In this document: positions 16,206 to 26,068 of the stretch, piece by piece
Position numbering within the stretch: the stretch's first letter is position 1
Layout: each line of letters begins with the position of its first letter
From: Pseudomonas veronii
Lineage (GTDB): Bacteria; Pseudomonadota; Gammaproteobacteria; Pseudomonadales; Pseudomonadaceae
Direction of reading: 5' to 3'
NCBI RefSeq assembly: GCF_001439695.1
Contig: NZ_JYLL01000007.1
Span: 1 to 64,000, forward strand
DNA: 64,000 nucleotides
Made by a program: the position numbers and the translations under genes
Notes under the pieces: model-generated
What the model saw: the letters and a program-made list of their open reading frames with translations, nothing else
Told to the model about the DNA's origin: nothing
Databases searched by the model: none

Positions 16206-16514
16206 ATGAAAACCTTGACTGCTCTGTTTGCCGCGACCGCCCTGACCCTGGCCGCCGGCCTGGCCCAGGCCGATGTCCGCCCGGATCATATCGAAGGTCT
16301 GCTCAAATCCGGTGCCGTGATGCCTTTCGACAAGCTCAACGCCGCCGCCGTGGCCAAACACGCCGGCGCCCAGATTACCGACACCGAGCTGGACCACAAC
16401 AACAGCGGCGTCCTGGTCTACGAAGTTGAACTGACCGACACCGCCGGCAAGCGCTTTGAAGTGAAACTCGACGCCAAGACCGGCACCGTGCTCGAAGACA
16501 AGCAAGACACCTGA
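16206..16514 (+). CDS. PepSY-domain periplasmic protein
   Basis: 102 residues: a signal peptide (MKTLTALFAATALTLAAGLA, cleavage after AQA) and a single PepSY-type domain ending YEVELTDTAGKRFEVKLDAK then TGTVLEDK. PepSY domains occur in peptidase inhibitors and in proteins linked to two-component sensing; small stand-alone ones are usually exported and of unknown role. It follows glpQ with 87 bases between and is closed by a strong bidirectional terminator. Confidence 0.85.
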   Translation: MKTLTALFAATALTLAAGLAQADVRPDHIEGLLKSGAVMPFDKLNAAAVAKHAGAQITDTELDHNNSGVLVYEVELTDTAGKRFEVKLDAKTGTVLEDKQDT

Positions 16515-16525
16515 GTCAAACCCTG

Positions 16526-16561
16526 AAAAAACCGCGCCACCTTCGGGTGGCGCGGTTTTTT
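16526..16561. terminator. Bidirectional terminator between PepSY gene and chemoreceptor gene
   Basis: ACCGCGCCACC, TTCG loop, GGTGGCGCGGT with A-run before and T-run after. It can stop transcription from both the PepSY gene (+) and the chemoreceptor gene (-). Confidence 0.9.
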
Positions 16562-16573
16562 ATGGGCGCTTGA

Positions 16574-18202
16574 TCAAGCGCTCAGTCGCGCCGTCACCTC
16601 GTTCAATTCGCCGGACAAACCACGCAGATTCTGGCTCGCCGCTTCGGTGCGCTTCACGTTGTCGAGGTTGGCGGTGGCCACGGTGGTGATCTGGGTGATA
16701 TTGCGCGAAATATCCTCGGCCACCGACGTCTGCTCCTCGGCCGCCGTGGCGATCTGGCGGTTCATGTCGCGAATCGCTTCGACGGCCTGGGTGATGTGAG
16801 CCAGCATCGCGCCGGCCTGAGTGACTTTTTCCACGCTGTCATCGCTGCACGACTGGCCAGTGACAATCGCCTCGGCCGCGTCGACCGCGCCGGTTTGCAC
16901 CGCCTGGATAATCTGATTGATCTCGATGATCGACGCCGCCGTGCGTTGCGCCAGGCTGCGCACTTCATCGGCCACCACCGCAAACCCGCGCCCCGCCTCG
17001 CCCGCCCGTGCCGCCTCGATCGCGGCGTTGAGCGCCAGCAGGTTGGTCTGCTCGGCGATCCCGCGAATCACTTCGAGCACCTTGCCGATCCGCACGCTGT
17101 CGGTTTCCAGGCGGCGGATGATGGTGCCGGTGTTGAGGATTTCAGTACGCATCTGGCCGATGGTGGCAATGGTGACTTTCATCACTTCGCCGCCCTCGCG
17201 GGCCGATTGGTCTGCGTCATCGGCCGCGCGGGACGCACTGGCGGCGTGGTGCGCCACTTCCTGGGCGGTGGCCGACATTTCGGTCATGGCCGTGGCCACC
17301 TGGTCGGTACGGTTGAATTGTTCGTGGGTACCAGTCGCCATTTGCCCGGCGATCGAATTCAACTCACCGCTGGCGTGGACCAGATCGGTGGCACTGCGCT
17401 GCAGGCGGCTGAAGGTTTCGGCCAAAAAGTCGCGCAAGGTGTTCGCGGCCTCCGCCAGATGCCCCAGTTCGTCCTGGCGACGACTGGCGACACGCTCGGC
17501 AAAACGGCCGTGACTCAGTTGGCTCACATAGTCGATCAAGCCACGGATCGGCAGGATCAGGTTGCGGTTGATCAACCACAGGCTGAACAGGCCGATCAAT
17601 ACGCCGGACAGCAACATGATCGCCAGCCCCACCATCACCGTGCGCTCGGCATGGGCGCTGATGACCTGGGATTGCTGGGTGCTTTGGGCACGCAGGTCGC
17701 TGACCAGCGCGCTCATCTGTTCACTGGCGGCGCGGTCCACGCCCTTGACCGCGGTGTCTCCGGCGCTCGGGTCGGCGCCGGCGGCCAAGTAGGCATCACG
17801 GCCCTTCTGGTAGGCAACGCCGAGCTGCTGGTGTTCCTGACGCAGGTTCTGGATACGCTGGCTCAGCGCCGGGTCACCGGCGGTCTGGGTGACCAGCCGC
17901 GAGAGAATGCCTTGTACATCGCGCTGCCGATCCTGGAACTGGCCCCAATATTTCTCCAGGTCCTGCGGCTGCTTGCCGCGCAACAACACGTTTTTCCATT
18001 CTTGCACCTGCACCTTGAATTGCAGGTTGGCCTCATCGATCAACTGTGAAGTGAGCAACGGCCCGTCGAGCAAACTGCGGTAACTCTGCACCCCGTTGGA
18101 AAGGAAGTTGAAACAGGCCAGGGCTATCAACAGCATCGCCAGCAGGCTGCCGCCGAGCAGCGACAAAATCTGTGCCCGCAGGGATGTTCGCAAAAAAGTC
18201 AT
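16574..18202 (-). CDS. Methyl-accepting chemotaxis protein
   Basis: 542 residues from ATG 18202 (GAGG before it). Membrane helix 1 is at about 12-33; a periplasmic ligand domain of about 155 residues, all helical, follows and fits a four-helix-bundle sensor; membrane helix 2 is at about 190-212; then a HAMP domain and the cytoplasmic signalling domain. The hairpin tip that contacts CheA/CheW is clear ([20 protein letters not shown] then [18 protein letters not shown]). The size, the sensor type and a Pho box 174 bases upstream raise the possibility of a phosphate receptor (CtpH-like), but the ligand is inference. Confidence 0.9.
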   Translation of the reverse strand: MTFLRTSLRAQILSLLGGSLLAMLLIALACFNFLSNGVQSYRSLLDGPLLTSQLIDEANLQFKVQVQEWKNVLLRGKQPQDLEKYWGQFQDRQRDVQGILSRLVTQTAGDPALSQRIQNLRQEHQQLGVAYQKGRDAYLAAGADPSAGDTAVKGVDRAASEQMSALVSDLRAQSTQQSQVISAHAERTVMVGLAIMLLSGVLIGLFSLWLINRNLILPIRGLIDYVSQLSHGRFAERVASRRQDELGHLAEAANTLRDFLAETFSRLQRSATDLVHASGELNSIAGQMATGTHEQFNRTDQVATAMTEMSATAQEVAHHAASASRAADDADQSAREGGEVMKVTIATIGQMRTEILNTGTIIRRLETDSVRIGKVLEVIRGIAEQTNLLALNAAIEAARAGEAGRGFAVVADEVRSLAQRTAASIIEINQIIQAVQTGAVDAAEAIVTGQSCSDDSVEKVTQAGAMLAHITQAVEAIRDMNRQIATAAEEQTSVAEDISRNITQITTVATANLDNVKRTEAASQNLRGLSGELNEVTARLSA

Positions 18203-18375
18203 CGGGAAAAGCCTCGAAACAAGGAAAAGGTGCAAATACGTCATGACATCCCTGTCGTCGAAGGCGCCGTCATCCGCAGCGGTTCTTGCGCCCTGAATCG
18301 GCCGATCTAGACACTTCTTGAGCTCATTTCGATAGCCGGTCAATAAAATGTCATCAAGGCGAAATAAGTCGAAAA

Positions 18376-18393
18376 CTGTCACAAAACTGTCAA
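18376..18393 (+). promoter_or_regulatory. Predicted Pho box (PhoB site)
   Basis: CTGTCAC-AAAA-CTGTCAA: two CTGTCA units with the canonical 11-bp period. A plausible -10 (CAATGAT) follows about 11 bases on, and the start codon of the CorA/ZntB-like gene is 70 bases downstream on the same strand. The chemoreceptor gene starts 174 bases away on the other strand. Confidence 0.6.
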
Positions 18394-18462
18394 GCATCCT
18401 TGCAATGATTCGCTCACGCGAACCTGTGAAACGTCCTACAGGTCCTTTCTCTGCGAGACTCC

Positions 18463-19485
18463 ATGAACCACAGCATCGACCACAGCCACCAGGACTCCGA
18501 TCTGTTTGGCTTGCTTTACGGTTTCCGTTTCCGCCCAGGCGAAAAGGGTGAGCAGATTGATTCAGCCACCGCTCTCCAGGCCTTGCAGCAACCGCAAGAC
18601 CCGCAGGAGTTTCTATGGCTGCACCTGAACCTGGCGCATGCCGGATGCGAGCGCTGGATGCTGGCGCACCTGCAATTGCCGGAAGAATTCTTCGAAGCCT
18701 TGCACGAAGGCTCGCGCTCCACCCGTATCGAACACGTCGACTCAGCCTTGCTCGCGGTGGTCAACGACGTGGTGTTCAACTTCAGCAGCATGGTCTCGTC
18801 GGATATTTCCACATTGTGGGTCTGCGCCCGCAGTCACTTGCTGATCAGCGCGCGCCTGCAACCGCTGCACTCGGTGGACAAGTTGCGTTCGTCGGTCAAG
18901 GCCGGTGAGCACTTCCGCTCGCCGCTGGAGTTGCTGGTCCACCTGCTGCGCGACCAGGGCGAGGTGCTGACGCAGATCGTGCGCAAGACCAGCATCAGCG
19001 TCGACCACATCGAAGACCAATTGCTCTCCTCGCACCTGTCCACCAACCGCGCCGAGCTGGGCGCCATGCGCCGGGTGCTGGTGCGCCTGCAACGCCTGCT
19101 GGCGCTGGAGCCCGGCTCGTTGCTGCGGCTGCTCAACCGCCCGCCGCAGTGGCTGCAAAAGGAAGACGTCAAGGAGCTGCGCAAATCCACCGAGGAGTTT
19201 GCGCTGATCATCAACGACCTGACGGCCCTGGGCGAACGCATCAAGTTGTTGCAGGAAGAAATCGCCGCCAACCTCAACGAACAAAGCAACCGCACGCTGT
19301 TTACGCTGACGGTGGTCACGGTGCTGGCGTTGCCGATCAATATCATTGCCGGCTTTTTCGGCATGAACGTAGGCGGCGTGCCGCTTTCCCAAGACCCGGA
19401 AGGCTTCTGGATTCTGGTGGCGTTGGTCGCGACCTTTACCTTGATTGCCGGGCGCTGGGCCTTCAGGAAACGCAACGACTACTGA
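18463..19485 (+). CDS. zntB: CorA-family zinc transporter ZntB-like
   Basis: 340 residues. A large soluble N-terminal domain with a long coiled-coil helix (about 180-285) funnels into two C-terminal membrane helices (about 285-305 and 315-335). The pore signature GMN is present in [12 protein letters not shown], the form found in ZntB rather than classic CorA. The family forms pentameric channels or transporters for divalent cations in the inner membrane. A Pho box lies upstream, which would place it under phosphate control; whether it moves Zn or Mg is not readable from the sequence. Confidence 0.8.
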   Translation: MNHSIDHSHQDSDLFGLLYGFRFRPGEKGEQIDSATALQALQQPQDPQEFLWLHLNLAHAGCERWMLAHLQLPEEFFEALHEGSRSTRIEHVDSALLAVVNDVVFNFSSMVSSDISTLWVCARSHLLISARLQPLHSVDKLRSSVKAGEHFRSPLELLVHLLRDQGEVLTQIVRKTSISVDHIEDQLLSSHLSTNRAELGAMRRVLVRLQRLLALEPGSLLRLLNRPPQWLQKEDVKELRKSTEEFALIINDLTALGERIKLLQEEIAANLNEQSNRTLFTLTVVTVLALPINIIAGFFGMNVGGVPLSQDPEGFWILVALVATFTLIAGRWAFRKRNDY

Positions 19486-19625
19486 CCCTCACATGCGCTC
19501 AAAAAATCTGTGCGTTTGTAGACCAACGGCCGATCCAATCCGCTAAACACTGATCTATCGCAGCATCTCTGTAATATTCTGCAATGATCATGGGCGACAT
19601 CCTTTCCAACACTGGATGTTACTGC

Positions 19626-21242
19626 ATGGCCACCCCTTCCCTGACAGCTTCAACGCATACGTCATCCGTTGATACCCGACCCAGGCTGGACAAAAAACCC
19701 GGCCTGCTGACGGTGATCATGTTCTTTGCCGTGCTCGCGATGGGCCTGTTGTTCACCGCCTACAGCCTGATGCGCGACATGCACGAACTGGGCACGCTGG
19801 TCACCACCTGGACGCCGTTCCTGCTGCTGGGCGTGGCGCTGCTGATCGCCCTGGGTTTCGAATTCGTCAACGGTTTCCACGACACCGCCAACGCCGTGGC
19901 GACGGTGATCTACACCAACTCGCTGCCGCCGCAGTTCGCGGTGGTGTGGTCGGGTTTTTTCAACTTCCTCGGGGTGCTGCTCTCCAGCGGCGCAGTGGCG
20001 TTCGGCATCATTGCCCTGCTGCCGGTCGAGCTGATTTTGCAGGTGGGTTCCTCGGCCGGTTTCGCGATGATCTTCGCCCTGCTGATCGCGGCGATCCTAT
20101 GGAACCTCGGCACCTGGTGGTTGGGCCTGCCGGCCTCGTCCTCCCATACTCTGATCGGTTCGATCATCGGCGTCGGCGTGGCCAATGCCCTGATGCACGG
20201 ACGTGATGGCACCAGCGGCGTGGACTGGAGCCAGGCGATCAAGATCGGTTACGCCCTGCTGCTCTCGCCGCTGATCGGTTTCGCTTTCGCCGCCCTGCTG
20301 TTGCTGGCCCTGCGCGCCTTCGTGAAAAACCGCGCGCTGTACAAGGCGCCCAAAGGCGACACCCCGCCGCCATGGTGGATTCGCGGCATGCTGATCCTCA
20401 CCTGCACCGGTGTATCGTTCGCCCACGGCTCCAACGACGGGCAAAAAGGCATGGGCCTGATCATGCTGATCCTGGTCGGCACCCTGCCGATGGCGTATGC
20501 GCTGAACCGCGCCATGCCCGCCGAACAATCGCTGCAGTTTGCCGCGGTGGCCGAAGTGACCCAGGTCGCGCTGATGAAAAGCGCGCCGCAAGCGCTGCCG
20601 GGCGACCCGCGCCCCATCCTCTCGACCTACGTGCGGACCAAGGACGCCACACCCGAACTGATCCCGGCCCTCGCCGCCCTCGCCGGCCAGATCGGCGATG
20701 AAGTCAAAGGCTACGGCTCTTTGGCTAAAGTCCCCGCCGAAGCCGTAGGCAACGTGCGTAACGACATGTACCTGACCAGCGAAACCATTCGGTTGATGGA
20801 CAAGGCCAAGATCGGCAACTTCGACGCCGACACCCAAGGCAAGCTGCAACTGTTCAAGCAACAGATCGACAACTCCACGCGCTTCATTCCGCTGTGGGTG
20901 AAGATCGCCGTGGCCATCGCCCTGGGGCTCGGGACCATGGTCGGCTGGAAGCGCATTGTGGTGACCGTGGGCGAGAAAATCGGCAAGACGCACATGACTT
21001 ACGCCCAAGGCGCCTCGGCCGAGACCGTGGCGATGCTGACCATCGGCGCTGCGGATATGTTCGGCTTGCCGGTGTCGACCACCCATGTGTTGTCGTCCGG
21101 CGTGGCGGGGACCATGGTGGCGAACGGCGGCGGCTTGCAGATGAAGACCATCCGCAATTTGCTGATGGCCTGGGTGCTGACCTTGCCGGCAGCGATTCTA
21201 CTGTCGGGTAGCCTGTACTGGTTATTCACCAAACTCTTCTGA
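19626..21242 (+). CDS. Low-affinity inorganic phosphate transporter (Pit family)
   Basis: 538 residues from ATG 19626; the open frame begins at 19584. About ten membrane helices are visible. The two Pit signature repeats are clear: GFEFVNGFHDTANAVATVIY in the first half and SFAHGSNDGQKGMGLIMLI in the second, with GLPASSSHTLIGSIIGVG and GLPVSTTHVLSSGVAGTM as the paired re-entrant segments. A soluble loop of about 150 residues lies between them. It imports metal-phosphate complexes with protons. The upstream neighbour is a metal transporter with a Pho box. Confidence 0.88.
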   Translation: MATPSLTASTHTSSVDTRPRLDKKPGLLTVIMFFAVLAMGLLFTAYSLMRDMHELGTLVTTWTPFLLLGVALLIALGFEFVNGFHDTANAVATVIYTNSLPPQFAVVWSGFFNFLGVLLSSGAVAFGIIALLPVELILQVGSSAGFAMIFALLIAAILWNLGTWWLGLPASSSHTLIGSIIGVGVANALMHGRDGTSGVDWSQAIKIGYALLLSPLIGFAFAALLLLALRAFVKNRALYKAPKGDTPPPWWIRGMLILTCTGVSFAHGSNDGQKGMGLIMLILVGTLPMAYALNRAMPAEQSLQFAAVAEVTQVALMKSAPQALPGDPRPILSTYVRTKDATPELIPALAALAGQIGDEVKGYGSLAKVPAEAVGNVRNDMYLTSETIRLMDKAKIGNFDADTQGKLQLFKQQIDNSTRFIPLWVKIAVAIALGLGTMVGWKRIVVTVGEKIGKTHMTYAQGASAETVAMLTIGAADMFGLPVSTTHVLSSGVAGTMVANGGGLQMKTIRNLLMAWVLTLPAAILLSGSLYWLFTKLF

Positions 21243-21250
21243 CCCAGCGC

Positions 21251-21300
21251 CGGTCAACAATGTGGGAGGGGGCTTGCTCGCTCCCACATTGTTGGCCGGT
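21251..21300. repeat. REP palindrome downstream of the Pit gene
   Basis: A near-perfect palindrome of the Pseudomonas REP type: core GTGGGAGGGGGCTTGCTCGC, arms extended to CCGGTCAACAA and TTGTTGGCCGG. It lies just behind the transporter stop codon. Confidence 0.8.
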
Positions 21301-21327
21301 GTGGCAGTGACCAGGGTGGCGATGCTG

Positions 21328-21361
21328 CTCTACTGGCTGTTCACCAAACTCTGCTGACCCA
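21328..21361 (+). pseudogene. Fragment repeating the 3' end of the Pit gene
   Basis: This 34-base stretch matches 21213-21246, the end of the Pit gene, at 30 positions and reads LYWLFTKLC-stop against LYWLFTKLF-stop. It lies behind the REP element. Most differences are silent, so it looks like the end of a diverged coding copy. Confidence 0.6.
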
Positions 21362-21383
21362 CTACATTTTGCTGGGTGGTGTT

Positions 21384-22358
21384 TCAGGTATTGAAGAGCC
21401 CGGTCATTGCCTTCAGACGCTTCTTGTACACCCGCCGCGCCTCCAACGCCTGCTCCAGGCTGACCGCCACAAACCCCGCCCGCTGGTTCGGCTGCATCTG
21501 CCCGATCAAGTCCAGGTCGGCACTGATCACCGTGCCGATCATCGCGTAGCCGCCGCCCGACACCGCGTCCCGATGCAGCACGATCGGCTCCAGCCCGGCC
21601 GGCACCTGGATCGAGCCGATCGGGTAGCAACTGTCGACGATGTTCGACGGATCGGACCCCGCGCCAAACGGCTGCTCCCGTGGCTGAAAGCTCAACGCAC
21701 TGCCGCCCTTGAAGCGATAGCCGATACGATCCGCCTCGGACCCCACCGTCCACGGCTCGGCAAAAAAGCTGCTTTTCGCCGCCGCCGTCAGGCGTTCGTA
21801 ATACAGGCCGGGCACCACGCGCAAGGTCACATCGCCACCGACTGCCCGGCGCAAGGCCATCGGCAAGCTGTTGCCCGCCCGCCCCTGCCCACTGGGCTCG
21901 CCGATGGGCAGCTCATCCCCCGCCTGCAACCGCCGCCCGTGAAAGCCACCGAGTGCGCCGAGGGTGTAGGTCGAGCGACTGCCGAGCACCAACGGCACGT
22001 CGATGCCGCCGGCGACCGCCAGATAGGTACGCGCACCGGCCAGGGGAAATTCGAAGCGCAACACCTGCCCGGCGCGGACCTGGAACGCGGTGTCCTGGTG
22101 GACCACTTCACCGTCCAGGCGCGGCGCCATCAAGGCGCCGCTGAGGGCGACCAAGGCGTCCCGGCGAAACTCCAGCTCGGGACCGATCAGCGTGCATTCC
22201 AGGCCGGCCGCGCCCGGCGGGTTGCCCACCAAATGGTTGGCCGCGCTCAGCGCGTACTGGTCCAGCGCGCCCGACGGCGGAATACCCAGGTGGTAATAAC
22301 CTTCGCGGCCCAGGTCCTGTACCGAGGTCGCCAGGCCGGGTTTGAGCACCTTGATCAT
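21384..22358 (-). CDS. pxpC: 5-oxoprolinase subunit C (biotin-dependent carboxyltransferase family)
   Basis: 324 residues with the KipA/PxpC pattern: IKVLKPGLATSVQDLGREGY at the start, GIPPSGALDQYALSAANHLV, then the GGIDVPLVLGSRSTYTLGAL and GYAMIGTVISADLDLIGQM segments. PxpC forms a complex with PxpB and, with PxpA, hydrolyses 5-oxoproline (pyroglutamate) to glutamate using ATP. Its start overlaps the end of pxpB by 4 bases, so the two are translationally coupled. Confidence 0.88.
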   Translation of the reverse strand: MIKVLKPGLATSVQDLGREGYYHLGIPPSGALDQYALSAANHLVGNPPGAAGLECTLIGPELEFRRDALVALSGALMAPRLDGEVVHQDTAFQVRAGQVLRFEFPLAGARTYLAVAGGIDVPLVLGSRSTYTLGALGGFHGRRLQAGDELPIGEPSGQGRAGNSLPMALRRAVGGDVTLRVVPGLYYERLTAAAKSSFFAEPWTVGSEADRIGYRFKGGSALSFQPREQPFGAGSDPSNIVDSCYPIGSIQVPAGLEPIVLHRDAVSGGGYAMIGTVISADLDLIGQMQPNQRAGFVAVSLEQALEARRVYKKRLKAMTGLFNT

Positions 22359-23233
22359 GCCAGCGCCTCCTGCAGGGTTTTCGGATAACCGATGGGGTCG
22401 GCGAGAAACGCATCCAGGGAAAATTCCAGGGGGCGGATGCGCAGGTCGAAACGTCCTGCGTCCACCTCGGCGACGGCCAGGTCGTAGGCCTCACGGTCGA
22501 TCGGTTTGAACTGCACGATGTCGCCCGGCCGGAAGAACACCATGTGGTCCTTGAGGTAGGCCAACTGCTGCGCCGGGTCGTAGATCGGTGCCGGAGTGAC
22601 GCCGAACATCTGGTAGCCGCCAGCGCCGCGCACCGAGTAGATGCAGCCAAAGCAGCCGCCATGGCCGAGGGTCAGTTTCGGCGTGTCGGTGCGCGGGCGC
22701 AGGTACTTGGGCACCTGCAACTGCCGCTCGCGCTCGACCATCTGGAACATGAACGGCAAGCCCGCGACAAAGCCGACCATCGACACAAACCACGGCGCGC
22801 CACTGTGGGCCGCGATGAAAGCGTCGACATCGGCCAGGCCGTTGATCCGCGCCGCATATTCCAGGTCGGTGCCGCTGGGGTCTTGATGGCGATCGCGAAA
22901 GCGCATCAGGGTTTCGTGGGTCCAGGGGTCGTTGTAGAGCACCGGGATTTCGATGATGCGCGTGTGCAAGGTGCGTTCGGCCACGGCCTGGGCTTCGGCG
23001 CTTTGCACCGCGTCGAGCAGCACATGGGGCGCAATGCGGTCCGGGTCGAAGCGGATCTGGAAGGAGGCGTTGGCCAGGCACACATCCAGCACACCGTCCA
23101 ACGCCAGGCGTTCCACGGCGCGGGTCACGGCCATGCCTTTGAAGAAAGCCTCCAGGGACATGCTGTCGCTGACCTCGGCGAACAGGTGTTCGTCGGCGCC
23201 GAAGCTGTAGCGGATGGGGGACGTTTCAGCCAT
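22355..23233 (-). CDS. pxpB: 5-oxoprolinase subunit B
   Basis: 292 residues. An N-terminal domain of about 85 residues is followed by the KipI/PxpB cyclophilin-like fold with IIEIPVLYNDPWTHETL, the conserved FVAGLPFMFQM and LGHGGCFGCIYSVRGAGGY, and a PAQQLAYLKDHMVFFRPGDI end. It pairs with PxpC. A start close to 23233 carries AGGAA upstream. This form is longer than Bacillus KipI by an extra N- or C-terminal segment, which is common in Pseudomonas. Confidence 0.88.
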   Translation of the reverse strand: MAETSPIRYSFGADEHLFAEVSDSMSLEAFFKGMAVTRAVERLALDGVLDVCLANASFQIRFDPDRIAPHVLLDAVQSAEAQAVAERTLHTRIIEIPVLYNDPWTHETLMRFRDRHQDPSGTDLEYAARINGLADVDAFIAAHSGAPWFVSMVGFVAGLPFMFQMVERERQLQVPKYLRPRTDTPKLTLGHGGCFGCIYSVRGAGGYQMFGVTPAPIYDPAQQLAYLKDHMVFFRPGDIVQFKPIDREAYDLAVAEVDAGRFDLRIRPLEFSLDAFLADPIGYPKTLQEALA

Positions 23234-23289
23234 GTCTGTTCCTCTTGGAATCGTTATAGAAAGGCAGGCAAAAAAGTATGGGGTCGATC

Positions 23290-24048
23290 TTATTCGGGTG
23301 TTCTGACCGCAATGCCTGCTTGGTCCAGGGCTTCACGGGTGGCTTCGACCAATTCCAGGGCGCCGGGGGTGTCGCTGTGCAGGCAGATGGAATCGAATTC
23401 GATAAACAGGTCTTCGCCTTCTACGGTGCGTACAAGACCCGTCTGACAAGCCCGTAGGACCCGCGCCGCGACGGTGGCAGGGTCGAGGGCGCGCACCGTG
23501 CGGGTGAACACGATAGAGCCGCTCAGGTCGTACTCGCGGTCGGCGTAGAACTCACGCACCACCGGCTGCCCCAGTTCCTTGGCTATGCGCCAGATCACTG
23601 AATTCGGCATGCAGTACAGCAACAGTGTCGGCTCAATCAGTTGCAGGTTTTGCACCAACAACCGCGCGGCGTCTTCATCGCGGGCCAGGTGCATGTAGAG
23701 CGCGCCGTGGGGCTTGATGTGTTGCAGGGGCACACCCTGGGCGCGGGCGATTTCACGCAGGGCGCCAAGCTGGTAGAGCATGTCGTCCACCAACTCCTGG
23801 GCCGGCGCGTTGATATGGCGGCGACCGAAGCCCACCAGGTCGCGAAAGCCCGGATGGGCACCGATGGCGACCCCCAGTTGCTTGGCGCGTGCGACGGTGC
23901 GGCGCATGGTGCCGGGGTCGCCGGCGTGGAAGCCGGTGGCGATATTGGCCGAGCTGATGTAGGCCATCAGCTCGGCATCGACGCCATCGCCGATCGTCCA
24001 GGGGCCGAAGCCTTCGCCCATGTCTGAATTGAAATCCACTGCCTGCAT
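23290..24048 (-). CDS. pxpA: 5-oxoprolinase subunit A (LamB/YcsF family)
   Basis: 252 residues from ATG 24048; a TTG at 24066 is in frame but ATG 24048 has GGAG 10 bases before it and starts at the conserved [13 protein letters not shown]. The metal-dependent TIM-barrel features [26 protein letters not shown] and [10 protein letters not shown] are intact. It is the first gene of the pxpA-pxpB-pxpC unit and is divergent from a LysR regulator at 24153. Confidence 0.9.
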   Translation of the reverse strand: MQAVDFNSDMGEGFGPWTIGDGVDAELMAYISSANIATGFHAGDPGTMRRTVARAKQLGVAIGAHPGFRDLVGFGRRHINAPAQELVDDMLYQLGALREIARAQGVPLQHIKPHGALYMHLARDEDAARLLVQNLQLIEPTLLLYCMPNSVIWRIAKELGQPVVREFYADREYDLSGSIVFTRTVRALDPATVAARVLRACQTGLVRTVEGEDLFIEFDSICLHSDTPGALELVEATREALDQAGIAVRTPE

Positions 24049-24105
24049 GAAAAGTCGCTCCGCCAAAGGTGATGCTGAAAAGTAGGCTGCGGCTTGACCC
24101 CTTGG

Positions 24106-24134
24106 GAAGATCTATTATCAGATGGCCTATCTTC
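24106..24134. promoter_or_regulatory. Predicted LysR-type operator in the pxpA / lysR region
   Basis: GAAGAT, 17 bases, ATCTTC form an inverted repeat between the two divergent start codons (24048 and 24153). The position suits joint control of pxpA and the regulator gene. Confidence 0.35.
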
Positions 24135-24152
24135 TGAAAAACAGATATCGCC

Positions 24153-25070
24153 ATGTCGCTGACCTTGCGCCAAATCCGCTACTTCGTCGCCACCGCCGAG
24201 ATCGGCCAGATTTCCCAGGCGGCGATTCACCTGAACATCTCCCAATCGGCCGTGACCACGGCGATCAAGGAACTGGAGGCGATGCTCGGCGTGCAATTGT
24301 TTGTGCGTTCGGCCCAGGGCATGAACCTGACCGACGCCGGGCGGCACTTTCTCAACCGCGCCTATGTGATCGTGCGCAGTGTCGACGACGCGCTGAACAG
24401 CCCATTGCCCGACTACCGCGCCAGCGGCGTGCTAAGGGTCGCCGCCAGTTACACGGTGCTCGGTTACTTCCTGCCGCACCATCTGCAGCGCATGGAACAC
24501 TGGCACCCGGACGTGACCATCGAGGTGTTCGAGCAGGAGCGCCAGGCCATCGAACACGGCCTGCTCGACGGCCAGTTCGACATGGCGGTGGTGCTCACCG
24601 CCAACCTCACCCACGCGGATATCGTGTCGGAAATCCTCTTCAACTCCGAACGCCGCCTGTGGCTGCCCAGCCATCACCCGTTGTGCGAACGCGGCGCCGT
24701 CAGCTTGGCGGACGTGGCCCGCGAGCCCTACATCCTGCTGACCGTCGACGAAGCCGAACACAGCGCCATGCGCTACTGGGAACAGGCCGGGCAAACGCCC
24801 AAGGTGCGGCTGCGCACCAGTTCGGTGGAAGCAGTGCGCAGCATGGTCGCCAATGGCAGCGGCGTGGCGATCCTGTCGGACCTGGTGCATCGGCCCTGGT
24901 CCCTGGAAGGCAAGCGCATCGAAACCCTGACCGTGACCGACCCGGTGACGCCCATGAGCGTCGGCCTGGCCTGGCACCGCGAGCGCGCATTTACCCCGGC
25001 GATGCAGGCGTTCCGGGACTACTTCCACGACGCCTTCCTGGCCCCGCAGCAGTTGTCGGCGCGGCGTTAG
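24153..25070 (+). CDS. LysR-family regulator of the oxoprolinase genes
   Basis: 305 residues. HTH in residues 1-60 (ISQAAIHLNISQSAVTTAIK), effector domain behind it with VRSMVANGSGVAILSDLV. Divergent from pxpA, so it most likely controls the pxp operon; the ligand might be 5-oxoproline or a related acid, which is inference from position. Its stop codon overlaps the stop of the next, convergent LysR gene by 4 bases. Confidence 0.87.
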   Translation: MSLTLRQIRYFVATAEIGQISQAAIHLNISQSAVTTAIKELEAMLGVQLFVRSAQGMNLTDAGRHFLNRAYVIVRSVDDALNSPLPDYRASGVLRVAASYTVLGYFLPHHLQRMEHWHPDVTIEVFEQERQAIEHGLLDGQFDMAVVLTANLTHADIVSEILFNSERRLWLPSHHPLCERGAVSLADVAREPYILLTVDEAEHSAMRYWEQAGQTPKVRLRTSSVEAVRSMVANGSGVAILSDLVHRPWSLEGKRIETLTVTDPVTPMSVGLAWHRERAFTPAMQAFRDYFHDAFLAPQQLSARR

Positions 25071-25963
25071 AGTTGGGCTTGCAGCGTCGCGGCCAACCAG
25101 TCCATGAACACCCGCACCCGCAGCGGTAAATGCCGCTGCCCGGCATAGAGCAGGGACACGTCCAACGGCGGCGCCGGGTATTCCGGCAAAACCGCCACCA
25201 GTTCGCCACTGGCCAACTGATCGCCAATGCCCAGGGCCGGCACTTGGATAATCCCGAAGCCGCCCAGGCAGGCGGATTTGTAGGCATCGGTGCTGTTGAC
25301 CGTGACCCGCCCGGCCATGGGCAAGCGCTGTACCTTGTTGCCCTGCAGGTATTCGAACCCCGCCGAGCGCGAACCCAGCGGGCGCACGTAATGCACCAAG
25401 TGGTGGTCGGCCAGGTCGGCCAGCGTCCGCGGCACGCCATAGCGTTGCAGGTAGCCTGCGCTCACGCAGTTGATCATCGGCATGCTGCACAACAACCGGG
25501 CGACCACCGACTGGTCCGGCTGCGCACCGACGCGCAGCACGCAATCGAACCCCTCGGCCAGCAGGTCGACCTGACGGTCGGTGGCGCTGATTTCCAGCTC
25601 GATCAACGGGTGCGCGTCCATGAAATGCGGCAGGCGCGGCAGGATCAAATCCCGCGCCATCATGGTCGGCAGGTCCACCCGAATGCGTCCGGTCAGTTGT
25701 GTTTCGTCCTGGCGAAACAAGCCCTCCAGTTCCTCCATGTGCGCAAGCAAGTCCTTGCTGCGTTCATACAGCACGCGGCCGTCCTGGGTCGCCTGCACCT
25801 TGCGCGTGGTGCGCTGCAGCAGGCGCGCGCCGAGCAGTTCTTCCAGTGCCTGCACATGCTCGGACACCGTGGAGCGCGGCAGGCCCAGGCTCTCGCCGGC
25901 GCCGGTGAAACTCGACAGTTCGGTGACGCGCACGAAGGTGCGCAGCAACTCCAGTTTGTTCAT
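25067..25963 (-). CDS. LysR-family regulator divergent from an SDR gene
   Basis: 298 residues of the typical aromatic/short-chain-dehydrogenase-linked LysR subgroup: N-terminal MNKLELLRTFVRVTELSSFT, HTH to residue 60, then the effector domain with SACLGGFGIIQVPALGIGDQ. It is convergent with the pxp regulator and divergent from the SDR gene at 26069 with 105 bases between, so it probably governs that SDR. Confidence 0.87.
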   Translation of the reverse strand: MNKLELLRTFVRVTELSSFTGAGESLGLPRSTVSEHVQALEELLGARLLQRTTRKVQATQDGRVLYERSKDLLAHMEELEGLFRQDETQLTGRIRVDLPTMMARDLILPRLPHFMDAHPLIELEISATDRQVDLLAEGFDCVLRVGAQPDQSVVARLLCSMPMINCVSAGYLQRYGVPRTLADLADHHLVHYVRPLGSRSAGFEYLQGNKVQRLPMAGRVTVNSTDAYKSACLGGFGIIQVPALGIGDQLASGELVAVLPEYPAPPLDVSLLYAGQRHLPLRVRVFMDWLAATLQAQL

Positions 25964-26068
25964 GGGATTGTTCGCCTTTTCCGGCCAGTGATTTCGCTTT
26001 ACCGCTGTTTATCACGTTACAGGCGGACAAATACACTCATTCCCACGATCACCTCAGAGGACTGCACC

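Noticed and set aside
16796..18049. 417-codon plus-strand frame opposite the chemoreceptor
   Set aside because: Mirror frame caused by high GC codon bias; its translation is low-complexity His/Gln/Arg sequence.
25130..26068. Long plus-strand open frame in front of the SDR gene
   Set aside because: It is the antisense of the LysR gene at 25067-25963 joined in frame to the SDR; the SDR start with AGAGG at 26069 is clear.
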